From Jiella soli (GTDB taxonomy: Bacteria > Pseudomonadota > Alphaproteobacteria > Rhizobiales > Rhizobiaceae), in the NCBI RefSeq assembly GCF_020615385.1, contig NZ_JAJAVB010000002.1, positions 62,001-126,000 of the forward strand: DNA of 64,000 nt, written 5' to 3'. The notes under the pieces are model-generated. The model saw only the letters and a program-made list of their open reading frames with translations. It did not search any database and was not told where the DNA came from. Position numbers and translations under genes: made by a program. Positions 1 to 8,075 of this stretch are shown here, one piece after another; the stretch's first letter is position 1; each line of letters opens with the position of its first letter.

Positions 1-305
1 TGGCTCTCGCGGATCTCGTCGATCACCCGCCAGCCGAGGCTGCCGCCGTCGCCGCGCATCGCGGGCAGCGCGGTCTGGGTGATCCGCAGCTGGTCGGCGA
101 GCGCCAGCTCGGTCAGCCCGCCGATCTTGAACGGCAGCAGCTGGCCGGACAGCGTGATCACGTCGTCGCCCTCGCCCATCGGCTCGCGCGGCGGCAGGCT
201 GCCGATGACCGGCTTGACCGCATAGTCGCCCTTCGCCCGCCGCTCGAACTTGTCGGCGTTGAAGGGGAAGGTGTCGAGCATGATCGGCCCGATCATGTAG
301 AGCAT
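1..305 (-). CDS. Phage tail protein, P2 gpU-like (C-terminus cut by window edge)
   Basis: About 101 N-terminal residues of a P2 gpU-family tail protein. In P2, U is a late tail assembly protein made directly after the tape measure T, and this gene occupies the same place, three bases after the T stop. The visible part has the family pattern: a short N-terminus, then an ITLSG-type strand, and a LAL-x-DQL helix. The start is the ATG giving MLYMIGP. The rest of the gene and the expected X and D genes lie off the left edge. The assignment rests on order plus recognisable similarity. Confidence 0.8.
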   Translation of the reverse strand, partial: MLYMIGPIMLDTFPFNADKFERRAKGDYAVKPVIGSLPPREPMGEGDDVITLSGQLLPFKIGGLTELALADQLRITQTALPAMRGDGGSLGWRVIDEIRES

Positions 306-308
306 CGC

Positions 309-2669
309 TTATCCTGCCCGTGTGGTGTTGGCGTGGAGCCCGGAATAGTCGGCGCGGGCGGAAGCGGCGGCCGCGCTCGCCGAGCGCGCCAGGCCGGCGA
401 TCTGCCGCAGCTCTGCCGCGAGCTGCTGTGCCTCGCTCCGCGCCGCCCGGATCGAGGAGGCATCGACGACCGGCGAAGCGGTAATCGACAGCGCCGTCCG
501 CATCGCCGCCCCGGTTGCGCTCGCCTTCATCGACGCGCCGTCGAGCGCCGAGGTGTCGACGTCGATTCTGGCGGGTGGACTGGCTTCCAGCTCGTTTCGG
601 CGCTGCATCAGCCGCTCCATCGCGTCGCCGATCTGCCGCATCGTCTCGATCGCGCCGTCGGTGGGCGCAAGCCTGAAGCCTTCCTGCAGCTGCCGCTTCT
701 TCTCGATCAGGTCGCCGAGCGCCTGGTCAATGTCGCGGATTTCCGATTGCGCCGGCGAGAGGCCGATGCCGGTCTGCGGCAGAGCCGCAGACGCGGACGG
801 CAGCGGAGACGGCGAGGCCGGACGCGGCAGGGGCAAGCCTGATTCCCGCGGCGCCGGCGATGGGGTCGGCAGAACCTGCGGACGCGTGGCCTCGCGCGGC
901 GCTGGCGTCGGCACCGGAATATCATGCCGCAGCCCCCGAGGCGCCTCGGTTGGCATAGTCAGATCCGGCAGCACCATTCTGCCCGGCGTGCGGGGCGGCG
1001 CCGTCGGATAGTCGAGCGGCGGATAGCGGATGTCTCCGGGCTCGCCGAAGGCGTCCCCGTAGACCGCCTTGGACGCTTCGCGGCCTCGCTGCTCCCGTTT
1101 CGAGTGCGCCTCTTCCGACTTGGCCCGCGCCGCTTCTGCCTCTTCCTTCCGCTTCTTCACGAACTCCGGGTTGTGAGGAATGCCGCGCTCGTCATACCAG
1201 GACTGCGGGCGCTCCTTGCTCATGTAACCCGTCGGATCGTCGAAGAACTCGGCAATGTCGTTCAGTTCGCGCGAGACGCCTTTCACGAAGCCCGCGGCCT
1301 GCGAGATCATCGTGCCGATGTCCTTCATCGTCTTGTTGAAGTCGGACTGGCTCCCGTCGATGTTCAGGAGCTCGCCGATATTGCCGATCAGCTCGCCGAC
1401 CGCAGCCTTTGCACCGTCGACCTCGCTCCAGTCGATATTCAACTCGACCTGTTTGATGCCGGTGCGGATGTCGTCGATCAGCGCCCGCGCCTGCTCCATG
1501 CCGGCGACGAGGCCGGGCATGCCGAAATTGCCGACGTCGATCGCGGCCGCCTCGATCTTGTTCTTCAGGATCTGCCACTGGCTCCAGAAGTCGTCGAGCT
1601 TCAGGGCATAGGACTTGTCGAGCGAGCCGAACCACTGCGACTGATCGCCGGCGAGCTTCAGATTGCGCCGGTATTCGTCCGACGCCTCGACGAACCGCAG
1701 CATCTCGTCGGCCCACTCCTTGCCGACAAAGGACGTCAGGAAGTCCATCTTCTGCGACTTGTCGAGCGTCTTCAGCCGGTCGAGCATCGTAAGCAGCGCG
1801 CCGTTCGCGTCCTCGTCGACGACCTTGGCGAACTCCTCCGTCGGGCCCATGTACCGCTCGAAGGTCTTCTTGGCCTTCCCCGACAGCTTGCCGATCGTCA
1901 GGAGATTGCCGGTCAGAGCGCCGACCATGGTCGCCGACTTCTCCGACTGCATGCCGACATTGAGGAGCGTCGCGCCCAGCGACAGCGTCTCTTCCTTCGT
2001 CAGGCCCAGCGTCTTCAACGAGGCGCCGGCCCGGTCCATGAAGTCGACGATGTCCTTCTCGTCGGAAATCCCGGCGTCGGCGAGCGAGTTGGTGAGGTCG
2101 AAGACCTGGCGGACCTCCTTGTCCGTCATACCGAGCGCGGTCTTCAGCTTGGCCGCGAAATTGCCGACCGCCTCCGCCGGCATCTCGAAGGCGTCGGACG
2201 CCTTGGCCGAGAGGATGGCGAATTGTCGCAGGTCCTCGATCGGCAGGCCTGCGGCCGCGCCGCGCTCATAGGCACCGAGGATCTCGTCCATCGGAACGGC
2301 GAGCTCGCCGGAGGACGCGAGGTCCTTGATCTCCGCGCCAAGCTTCTGCGTCGCCTTCTCGGTCAGGCCGGCCTTCTTCTGGATGCCGGTCAGCGACGAC
2401 TGGAAGTCCGCGGCCGCGGTGACCACTTCCTTCGCCCCGAAAGCCGCCGCGATCGGCGCGGCATAGCCCGCCGCCGATACCAGCGCCAGCCGCTGCGCAC
2501 GACCCATGCCGGCGACCGCCTCGGCAGTCATCCGGCGGCTCGCCATCATCCGGCGATCCATGCCGGAGACGTCGTGCTTCAGCCGGTTGATCGACCCCTC
2601 GACCCGCCGGGCCGGGCCGGATACCCGGTCGGTCAGCGACAGGACGAGCTCGGACGACAGGCGCGCCAT
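309..2669 (-). CDS. Tail tape measure protein (P2 gpT / TP901 family)
   Basis: At 786 residues this is close to P2 gpT (about 815). It sets tail length and is threaded through the tube. Residues about 90-400 match the TP901-type tape-measure core (ADFQSSLTGIQKKAG start, then helical repeats on whether sets of domains are sampled). Residues about 560-680 are Pro/Ala-rich, followed by a helical C-terminus. It follows the E-type chaperone by two bases and precedes gpU, as in P2. No long hydrophobic transmembrane stretch is obvious apart from a short Ala-rich segment near residue 65. Confidence 0.92.
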   Translation of the reverse strand: MARLSSELVLSLTDRVSGPARRVEGSINRLKHDVSGMDRRMMASRRMTAEAVAGMGRAQRLALVSAAGYAAPIAAAFGAKEVVTAAADFQSSLTGIQKKAGLTEKATQKLGAEIKDLASSGELAVPMDEILGAYERGAAAGLPIEDLRQFAILSAKASDAFEMPAEAVGNFAAKLKTALGMTDKEVRQVFDLTNSLADAGISDEKDIVDFMDRAGASLKTLGLTKEETLSLGATLLNVGMQSEKSATMVGALTGNLLTIGKLSGKAKKTFERYMGPTEEFAKVVDEDANGALLTMLDRLKTLDKSQKMDFLTSFVGKEWADEMLRFVEASDEYRRNLKLAGDQSQWFGSLDKSYALKLDDFWSQWQILKNKIEAAAIDVGNFGMPGLVAGMEQARALIDDIRTGIKQVELNIDWSEVDGAKAAVGELIGNIGELLNIDGSQSDFNKTMKDIGTMISQAAGFVKGVSRELNDIAEFFDDPTGYMSKERPQSWYDERGIPHNPEFVKKRKEEAEAARAKSEEAHSKREQRGREASKAVYGDAFGEPGDIRYPPLDYPTAPPRTPGRMVLPDLTMPTEAPRGLRHDIPVPTPAPREATRPQVLPTPSPAPRESGLPLPRPASPSPLPSASAALPQTGIGLSPAQSEIRDIDQALGDLIEKKRQLQEGFRLAPTDGAIETMRQIGDAMERLMQRRNELEASPPARIDVDTSALDGASMKASATGAAMRTALSITASPVVDASSIRAARSEAQQLAAELRQIAGLARSASAAAASARADYSGLHANTTRAG

Positions 2670-2671
2670 GG

Positions 2672-3196
2672 TCAGCGCCCTCCGATCTCGGGCGCGAGAT
2701 GCCGCGCGGCGATCGTCACCGTCTCCGTGTCCGGCCAGCGCAGCGCGCGCAACTCGGCGACGGTCCGCCCGCTCATCCGCGCATGCAGTTCAAGCTCCGA
2801 AATCTGCCCGGCGACAACGGCCTCGACGTCGCCGCGCGCCGGCGGCCGGAGGTCGATCCGGTCGACGCGGACGCCATCGAGGGTAAAGGGATAGGCGACC
2901 GGCACGCTCACAGCCGGCGGCCCCGGATCATAGTCGGCGCGGCGATGCGTCTCGTCGACCTCTGGCCCGGCCTCAGCGGCGCCCGCGCCCTCCTCCTTGT
3001 CGGCGGTCCTCTCAGCCTTGGGCTGCTCACCCGTATCGGGATCAGGCAGCGCCTCGGCCATGGCCATCAGCGCGGCATAGCCACGGCCGTCATCCGCGGC
3101 TTTTGCCGGCGCGTCCTCGCCCGCCGCGGCGGTCTCCGCCCGCTCGACCTCGACCCGCGAGAAGACCGCGCCGTCTTTGATGATGACGTCGTTCAT
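2672..3196 (-). CDS. Phage tail assembly chaperone (P2 gpE-like)
   Basis: A 174-residue protein whose last 80 residues (from YPFTLDG to HLAPEIGG) have the tail assembly chaperone (Phage_TAC) pattern, with the SELELHARMSGRTVAELRAL helix pair. The first half is acidic, Ala/Glu-rich and probably disordered. P2 E/E' sits directly upstream of T, as here. P2 makes E+E' by a -1 frameshift; I see no separate E ORF or clear slippery site, so here the domains seem fused in one frame. The ATG giving MNDVIIKDG is preferred over upstream in-frame starts, which run into the opposite-strand gene. Confidence 0.75.
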   Translation of the reverse strand: MNDVIIKDGAVFSRVEVERAETAAAGEDAPAKAADDGRGYAALMAMAEALPDPDTGEQPKAERTADKEEGAGAAEAGPEVDETHRRADYDPGPPAVSVPVAYPFTLDGVRVDRIDLRPPARGDVEAVVAGQISELELHARMSGRTVAELRALRWPDTETVTIAARHLAPEIGGR

Positions 3197-3239
3197 GCGA
3201 AGGTTCGCTTCCTGATTGTCGTTTGAAGAGGGTGATCTT

Positions 3240-3626
3240 GTGGACCAGTCCGAGTTTACGCTGATCGTGGTGGTGCTGCTTCCCGCGCTTCTCAGCTGGT
3301 ACGCGCCGCCACTGGTCCTGTTGCTTTGCGGCATCCTGCTAGTCTGGTCCGGCGTGGTGACCGGCATCGCGACCGCCAACCCGATGCAACTCCTTGTCGT
3401 CGGTCTCGGCACGACGATGATGTGCGCTGCGCCGGTCGTCTGGCGCCTCATCCGCTTTCTCGAAAGCCGCCACAGCGATGACCGGAAGAACGATCGTCAG
3501 GCTGGTCGCGCGGCCCAGATTCGGCCGCACCCCGAAACCGAGCGAGATCTGTCGCGGCGCTACGAAGCACTGCAACCGGTCAAGCCGGTCCCGGGACTGG
3601 ACCGGCAGCCGAAATGGCCCGACTGA
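3240..3626 (+). CDS. Small membrane protein, opposite-strand moron in tail operon
   Basis: A 128-residue protein on the strand opposite to the surrounding tail genes. It has two or three hydrophobic helices within residues 7-70 and a charged, basic C-terminal tail, so it is predicted to sit in the inner membrane. The GTG start is chosen because GAGGG lies eight or so bases upstream; an upstream TTG is possible. Its isolation, orientation and size fit a moron, a gene expressed from the prophage. No family recognised. Exclusion of other phages is a common role for such proteins but is only inference here. Confidence 0.65.
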   Translation: MDQSEFTLIVVVLLPALLSWYAPPLVLLLCGILLVWSGVVTGIATANPMQLLVVGLGTTMMCAAPVVWRLIRFLESRHSDDRKNDRQAGRAAQIRPHPETERDLSRRYEALQPVKPVPGLDRQPKWPD

Positions 3627-3644
3627 GCCGGCGACCGCCTCAGA

Positions 3645-4169
3645 CTACCCCAGCGCCGCCCGAAGGCCCCCGGCGTCCCAGAGGTCCGCGCCGTCGAGCG
3701 TCCGCAGCGTCCGCTCGAAGAAGTCATAGTAGAAGTGCCCGCGCCCATCGATTTTGAACTCGAAGTGGACGCACTCGGCGAAGCTGTGCGAGCAGCCCTG
3801 GAACTCCGTCGGGTCGGTAGCGTCCGGCTCCCAGCCGGAGACCGCCGCCTCGATGATGCCCCGCCCGCTGAGCGCCTTGTTGGTGAAGGTGTTGCGAAAG
3901 GCCGCGGAGAAGATCCACTTCTGCCGGAGGCCCATGCCGCGGAAGATGTCGCTATCGATGCCGCCGGCGTCGAACTTCGGCTCGAGCATCTCGATCCGCG
4001 GCTGCAGGAAGCCGACCGCGCCGACGCCGCCGCCGGGATTGTGCTCAGCCGAGACGAAGGTCACCGGCGGAAACACCAGGCTCTTGATGATGATCTTGGA
4101 ATCGTCGCCGGTCTCGTCGGCGCGACGCAGGTCCACGGCCTGCAGGAGAAGAAGGGGCTTGGACGCCAT
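3645..4169 (-). CDS. Major tail tube protein (P2 FII-like)
   Basis: 174 residues, close to P2 FII (172). It would form the inner tube of the contractile tail. The sequence shows the family features: an N-terminal LLLLQAVDL segment, a long loop with a Gly cluster (NPGGGVG), a GRGIIEAAVSGWEPD strand and an aromatic C-terminal part. The ATG giving MASKPLL has AAGGA about eight bases upstream. Located between sheath (upstream) and E chaperone (downstream) except for the moron, matching the P2 order FI-FII-E-T. Confidence 0.92.
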   Translation of the reverse strand: MASKPLLLLQAVDLRRADETGDDSKIIIKSLVFPPVTFVSAEHNPGGGVGAVGFLQPRIEMLEPKFDAGGIDSDIFRGMGLRQKWIFSAAFRNTFTNKALSGRGIIEAAVSGWEPDATDPTEFQGCSHSFAECVHFEFKIDGRGHFYYDFFERTLRTLDGADLWDAGGLRAALG

Positions 4170-4234
4170 CGTGGCCGGTCCTTGTTTTGGAGGAAAGCTG
4201 GACAGAGGCGGCACATGCCGCCGGGCAACCTCCC

Positions 4235-4278
4235 GCTTCGCCAGCGACACAGCGAAGCGAGGAGCTTAAGGGCGAAGC
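4235..4278. repeat. Divergent copy of the phage palindromic element (family 1)
   Basis: An imperfect inverted repeat in the sheath-tube intergenic gap. The arms read GCTTCGCC and GGCGAAGC, and the core keeps the CGCCAGCG and GCTTAAGGGCG blocks of the family 1 element found at 5,556, 39,124 and 41,706. It is longer and less exact than the other three copies, so membership in the family is likely but not certain. Confidence 0.5.
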
Positions 4279-4300
4279 GCAGGCAAAAACCTCAGCTCGG

Positions 4301-5527
4301 TTACGAGCTGATGCTCAGCCGCGCGACGATGTCGGCGACGAGGCCCTCGACCGCCGGGCGGTAGCGGTGGATGTCGTTATGCGCCCGCTTGAACACCGGC
4401 GCCGGCTCGATGCCGAGATCGAGCTTGATCCGCCCGAGCCGGATCTGTTCCGGCGAGTTCTGGTCGGGGATGAAGACGTCCTGGTTGTAGCCGAGGATGT
4501 CGTCGGCGGCCTTGTGGTCGCGCAGCATGAACAGGATCGAGTTCACATAGGCCTCGACGAGATCCGCCGTGATCTTCTTGCCCAGGAACTGCCGGGTGAT
4601 CTGGATCAGCTTCACCGTGATGTAGTCGGCGCCGCGCACCTGGTGGATCTGCTTCCAGAGCTCGCCGGTATCGGTGTTGTCCGTGCCGATGAAACTGTAG
4701 CCGCCCTCGGCGATCGCCCCGTCGACATTGACCTCGCCCTTGGCGACGATCGACACCTCGGCGTCGAGCATCTGCTGGCCTTCGGTCGAGCCGTCGAGCA
4801 GCGAGAACGGGATCGCGCGGGAGAGCCCGGCGAGGCCGTAGATCGCCCGGTTCGCGATCGGGTCGAAGGGCTTGCCCTCGTTCTCGTTGTCGACGCGGAT
4901 GAACAGGCCGAGAACGCGCGGCCCCATCGGCCGCGTCACCACGCTGGCGCCTTCGTAGACCCGCGCCGCGACGCCGATCGGCATCAGCCGCTGCGAGCTC
5001 ATCGTCTCCCGGTCGGCGATCGCCAGCGCCGAGGACGTGTCGCGCACATCGACCGGCGCCACGCCGAGCACCGCCTCGCAGGCCGCCGGGAGCGCCGCGA
5101 CCACCGGATTGACTGTTTGCGCGTCCGCCCGCCAGCCGGTGCGGCCTGCCCAGACGAGGCGCGGGGTCGCATTCACTTCGCTCGCGACGTAGGAGATCTG
5201 GCCGAGCGCCGCGGCGATGTTCGCCGCCGTCGCCGCCGTGTCAGTCCCTTCCGCGACGCGGAAGATGGTTGCGTCGGCGCCGCGGTTGAGACCTGTCAGC
5301 TGCGAATTGATTGCCTTGATCGCGTCGAGGATGCCGCCGGTGCCGAGCTTGGCAAGCGCCTCGGGGTCCGAGGTCGAGATCCGCACCGGCTCGCCCTCGG
5401 GGAACATCGTGTCGTCGGCATCGGCCGAGGTCTCGAAGATGATCGGCTTGGAAAAGTCGGCGCCAAGGACCGGCACCGGCTCGTCATTAGGGCGCGACTG
5501 CGAATAGCCGAACACGGGCTCGGTCAT
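4301..5527 (-). CDS. Major tail sheath protein (P2 FI-like)
   Basis: 408 residues versus 396 for P2 FI. It polymerises around the tube and contracts at infection. Conserved blocks include the N-terminal PVPVLGADFSKPI segment, the GPRVLGLFIRVDNENEG region, and the C-terminal FLGKKITADLVEAYVNSILFMLRDH stretch that contributes to the sheath handshake fold. AAGGAG lies eight bases before the ATG. A hairpin terminator and a palindromic element separate it from the fibre-associated genes upstream, so it probably starts a new transcript with the tube gene. Confidence 0.94.
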   Translation of the reverse strand: MTEPVFGYSQSRPNDEPVPVLGADFSKPIIFETSADADDTMFPEGEPVRISTSDPEALAKLGTGGILDAIKAINSQLTGLNRGADATIFRVAEGTDTAATAANIAAALGQISYVASEVNATPRLVWAGRTGWRADAQTVNPVVAALPAACEAVLGVAPVDVRDTSSALAIADRETMSSQRLMPIGVAARVYEGASVVTRPMGPRVLGLFIRVDNENEGKPFDPIANRAIYGLAGLSRAIPFSLLDGSTEGQQMLDAEVSIVAKGEVNVDGAIAEGGYSFIGTDNTDTGELWKQIHQVRGADYITVKLIQITRQFLGKKITADLVEAYVNSILFMLRDHKAADDILGYNQDVFIPDQNSPEQIRLGRIKLDLGIEPAPVFKRAHNDIHRYRPAVEGLVADIVARLSISS

Positions 5528-5555
5528 GAGGATCTCCTTTCGAGGGGCAAGGGGT

Positions 5556-5588
5556 CCCCGCCAGCGGCTTGCTGACTAAGGGCGGGGC
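5556..5588. repeat. Palindromic element, family 1 (intergenic copy)
   Basis: A 33-bp inverted repeat: GCCCCGCC-type arms around an AGCGGC/GCTTAAGG core. The outer arms are perfectly complementary; the inner arm differs from the coding copies at 39,124 and 41,706 by a few bases (GCTGAC in place of GCCGCT). It lies just ahead of the sheath gene, next to a terminator. Confidence 0.75.
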
Positions 5589-5589
5589 A

Positions 5590-5617
5590 AACAAAAAGGC
5601 CGCCCAACTGGACGGCC
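5590..5617 (-). terminator. Rho-independent terminator before the sheath gene
   Basis: Read on the minus strand, GGCCGTCC-AGTT-GGGCGGCC forms an 8-bp stem (one G-U pair) followed by TTTTTG. It would end transcription coming from the fibre-associated genes. Two further late-region hairpins (7,230 and 20,340) have related GC-rich stems. Confidence 0.75.
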
Positions 5618-5648
5618 TCGGATGAGGATCATGATCGGTTGCGGTGGC

Positions 5649-6140
5649 CTACTGGAGCGGCCACGCCGCTATTACAGCGGCTGCGCCATTCGGGATGTAG
5701 CCGAGGCCGTCCAGCGCAGCGAGCGCCGCCGCGGTGACGGGATGATCGCGATGCACCTCGCTCGCCATCTGGTATTTCACCCAGAATGACTCGAGAGTTG
5801 GATCTTTGGATGCCTCGGTCAGTTGCGCGTCCGACGTCCCGCCGGCGTGCTGGACCAGCAGCATGAAGTCGAGCTTGCCGAGCGCCAAGGGTTGCGGGTT
5901 TGGTGCTGGGGGGAGCGCAACCTGAACCCAAGCCGCGCCGTCCCATTCGACCCGGTGGCCTGGGTCATGGTCCGGTGCAGGGTCTGCCTGGACAAACCCC
6001 CAGCCGGATATCTGCTGGTGCGACAGATGACCTTCGGCAAGTTGGCCTGCGAGATCGGTCCAGACCTCCCCATCATCGTCGACAAAGCGGATGGGGAGCG
6101 GCGCCGGGACAGAGCCGGCCCGTGTGTAGAGATCGCTCAT
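5649..6140 (-). CDS. Hypothetical protein in the tail-fibre assembly position
   Basis: 163 residues, no family recognised with certainty. It lies where P2 has its fibre-assembly gene G, last of four coupled genes. The N-terminal half (to about residue 85) is a small domain with Trp-rich strands and a proline linker. The C-terminal half (FMLLVQHAGGTSDAQ onward) is helical and ends in an Ala-rich segment. The ATG is chosen because it overlaps the upstream stop as ATGA. A fibre chaperone or accessory role is inferred only from place. Confidence 0.7.
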   Translation of the reverse strand: MSDLYTRAGSVPAPLPIRFVDDDGEVWTDLAGQLAEGHLSHQQISGWGFVQADPAPDHDPGHRVEWDGAAWVQVALPPAPNPQPLALGKLDFMLLVQHAGGTSDAQLTEASKDPTLESFWVKYQMASEVHRDHPVTAAALAALDGLGYIPNGAAAVIAAWPLQ

Positions 6141-6733
6141 GGTGACCACATCCCGCCATAGACGCTCTTGGCGAAGGCGAGCGCGGCCTTGTAGCTGGTG
6201 AAATAGGTGATGCAGCACAGCCCGTTGACGCCGAGAAAGGTCCAGCTGCCGCCGCTTCCCGGCCCGCCGGTCTTGCTGGTCTGGAACCCTTTTGGTCCGG
6301 CCAGCCGTCCGCCGCCCTTGCCGGGGTCCGATGTCGTCGCCGCCTCTCCTGCGTACTTACCCGTCGCCGCCCCGCCGGGAGTCGTGCCATTCCCCTTCTT
6401 CGCCGTGTCGGCCGTGGTCAGCGCGTTGCCGGCAATGGTGATCGAGGATTTGCGATTGGCAAACCCGTCGCTCCAGTCGGTGCCGCTGCAGCTCGTGGCG
6501 ACCGTCGCCGAGACGGCCGCACCGGGCGTGACGGCGAGGATGTCGTCCGTCGCCGGGCCGCCGCCGCCATTGCCAAGATTGCTGCTTGAGCTGGCCGGAG
6601 CTCCGGGGCTCAGCACCTCGCGAAACGCCCACTTCGCCTTCGCGGGCACTGTGCCGGCATAGGTGTCGTGGATCAGCACCTGCGCGACGAAACCCGCCGC
6701 AGAGGGCTCGCCGAAGGTTGGGAACGCCGTCAT
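6137..6733 (-). CDS. Glycine-rich putative virion tip protein
   Basis: 198 residues. The middle (about 50-170) is dominated by Gly, Ser, Thr and Ala with repeated GNGGGG, GNGTTPGG, GKGGG and GPGSGG blocks, while both ends are more typical globular sequence with a C-terminal aromatic segment containing two adjacent Cys. Gly-rich patches of this kind occur in phage fibre-tip adhesins such as the T4-type gp38, which pack as polyglycine helices; that parallel is an inference. It overlaps both neighbours by four bases, so it is translated with them. Confidence 0.7.
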   Translation of the reverse strand: MTAFPTFGEPSAAGFVAQVLIHDTYAGTVPAKAKWAFREVLSPGAPASSSSNLGNGGGGPATDDILAVTPGAAVSATVATSCSGTDWSDGFANRKSSITIAGNALTTADTAKKGNGTTPGGAATGKYAGEAATTSDPGKGGGRLAGPKGFQTSKTGGPGSGGSWTFLGVNGLCCITYFTSYKAALAFAKSVYGGMWSP

Positions 6734-7059
6734 GCGAAGGCGACCCCGGACAGGACGACATCGACGTCACCCGCGGCCGATGCCTTGATCTGGATCGTGC
6801 TGCCGGCGGAAAGCCGCATCGGCGTCTGTGCCGTCACGACGTTGAGGCCTTCGCCCGCGGCGACTGTTGCGCCCTTGGCCCGGTAGCGACCGGTCTGGCC
6901 GTTCGGGGTCACGAAAACGTCGAACGTCGCGTCGTTCACGCCGTCGATATTCGCCGCGACCAGGCTATCGATCCGCGCAACGGTGGAAGCTGGCACGGTG
7001 TAGATCGTGACGAGCGAGGTGGTCGCCGTCGCCGCGACGATGATCTCGGACTCGGCCAC
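6730..7059 (-). CDS. Small phage structural protein, hypothetical
   Basis: 109 residues starting at GTG, directly after the stop of the 37-residue gene upstream. The sequence is rich in Val, Ala, Thr and short strands (SLVTIYTVPASTVARIDSLV, then a Gly-rich turn and LSAGSTIQIKASAAGDVDVVLSG), the style of a compact beta-sandwich virion protein. The same layout is common in small proteins encoded next to phage fibres. Function is unproven. Confidence 0.7.
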   Translation of the reverse strand: MAESEIIVAATATTSLVTIYTVPASTVARIDSLVAANIDGVNDATFDVFVTPNGQTGRYRAKGATVAAGEGLNVVTAQTPMRLSAGSTIQIKASAAGDVDVVLSGVAFA

Positions 7060-7173
7060 TTACAGGCTCCCCCAGAAGGACAGGCGGGCCAAGGCAGCAG
7101 CGATCAGCGCCGCAATTTCCGCCTCGGACAGGGTTGTTCCGGCGCGTTCGGCGAGGTGTCGAGAATTGCTCAT
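7060..7173 (-). CDS. 37-residue small protein ahead of virion gene
   Basis: A short gene with a strong ribosome site (GGAG, seven bases before ATG). Its TAA stop is followed at once by the GTG of the next gene. The product is MSNSRHLAER, then an amphipathic helix rich in Ala, Ile and Leu, ending FWGSL. Such tiny ORFs are easily missed, but the ribosome site and the zero-gap junction support translation. Function unknown; it could help couple translation or form a short membrane-associated helix. Confidence 0.6.
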   Translation of the reverse strand: MSNSRHLAERAGTTLSEAEIAALIAAALARLSFWGSL

Positions 7174-7225
7174 CAGAGATCTCCGTGGGCGGATTGCGCG
7201 GCTCTCGCCGGGCGGTCAGGTCATG

Positions 7226-7250
7226 AAAAGGCCGCCCTTGCGAGGCGGCC
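7226..7250 (-). terminator. Rho-independent terminator beside the FkbM/GT-D cassette
   Basis: On the minus strand GGCCGCC-TCGCAAG-GGCGGCC is followed by TTTTC. It would stop leftward transcription that has passed through the opposite-strand cassette, separating the fibre gene transcript from the small virion genes to the left. The hairpin lies just before the methyltransferase reading frame. Confidence 0.65.
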
Positions 7251-7289
7251 CGGTTGATGCGAATGGTGGCTGAAAACTGGATCACCGCC

Positions 7290-8066
7290 ATGACGATCGA
7301 ACTATCCGCTCGCGCCATAGACCTCGCACTGCTGCAACAAGCTTCGCGCTTCCAACTCGCGACCCCGGAAGGCCGGCGGGAGTCTGCTGCGTGGCTTGCG
7401 AACCTCTACAGGCAGCTTCTGGCCGCGACGAAACCTGAGGTTTTTCTGGAGATTGGCGCGTTCTCCGCGATGTTCTCAAGATCCGTTCGGGCGTCGCTCC
7501 CGAATACCGAGTTCCACGCGATCGAGGCGAACCCTCACAACTTCGAAGCGTTTCGACGAGATGTTGAGACCGCCGATGTTCGCTACCACCATGCCGCTGC
7601 CGGCGATTCAATCGGGCAGGTGACGTTCAACGTCGCCACAGAAATCAAGGGCAAGACGATCCATTCGGTGCGCGCGGACAATTCCGTCCTGACGAAGCCC
7701 GGCGTCCAATACCAATCCGTGACCGTCCCCCAGACGACGGTCGACCATTTCGCGTCACAGAATGGCGTCTCAGGCCGTCGATGCTCCCTATGGGTTGATG
7801 TCGAAGGCTTGGCCTATCAGGTTCTGGATGGGTGCAGCCGGACCCTGCACAGCACTGATTTCGTCTTTATCGAAGTTGAGGAGCGCGAATTCTGGGCCGG
7901 TCAGAAACTGGCCGGCGACGTAAAACGGATGATGGCCGGGCGCGGATTCTTTCCGATCGCGCGAGACTTCGAATATGGGCATCAGCACAACCTGATTTTC
8001 ACGAGCGGAGAGGCATTCGACCAGCCGCTTGTGCAAAAGTGCCTGACCGAAGCGCTTTCTAAATGA
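7290..8066 (+). CDS. FkbM-family SAM-dependent methyltransferase
   Basis: About 258 residues. FkbM-family enzymes are usually O-methyltransferases acting on sugars or polyketides. Motif I for SAM binding (VFLEIGAF) is near residues 51-58, followed by the acidic loop HAIEANP; the family hallmark DVEGLAYQVLDG follows near residue 172. It is the first gene of a three-gene plus-strand cassette inserted between the tail spike and its downstream genes. Several starts are possible: ATG codons at 7,257 and 7,263 lie just after the terminator hairpin, while 7,290 has a GGA at suitable spacing. Substrate unknown; modification of host surface glycan or of virion glycan is inference. Confidence 0.82.
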   Translation: MTIELSARAIDLALLQQASRFQLATPEGRRESAAWLANLYRQLLAATKPEVFLEIGAFSAMFSRSVRASLPNTEFHAIEANPHNFEAFRRDVETADVRYHHAAAGDSIGQVTFNVATEIKGKTIHSVRADNSVLTKPGVQYQSVTVPQTTVDHFASQNGVSGRRCSLWVDVEGLAYQVLDGCSRTLHSTDFVFIEVEEREFWAGQKLAGDVKRMMAGRGFFPIARDFEYGHQHNLIFTSGEAFDQPLVQKCLTEALSK

Positions 8067-8075
8067 GGCCGCAAC

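Noticed and set aside
924-2894. Long plus-strand frame antisense to the tape measure gene
   Set aside because: Arg/Leu/His-rich shadow of a GC-rich gene; the minus-strand frame has clear tape measure sequence and P2 order.
2672-3196. Programmed frameshift in the E chaperone
   Set aside because: No separate upstream ORF or convincing slippery heptamer; one frame contains the whole domain.
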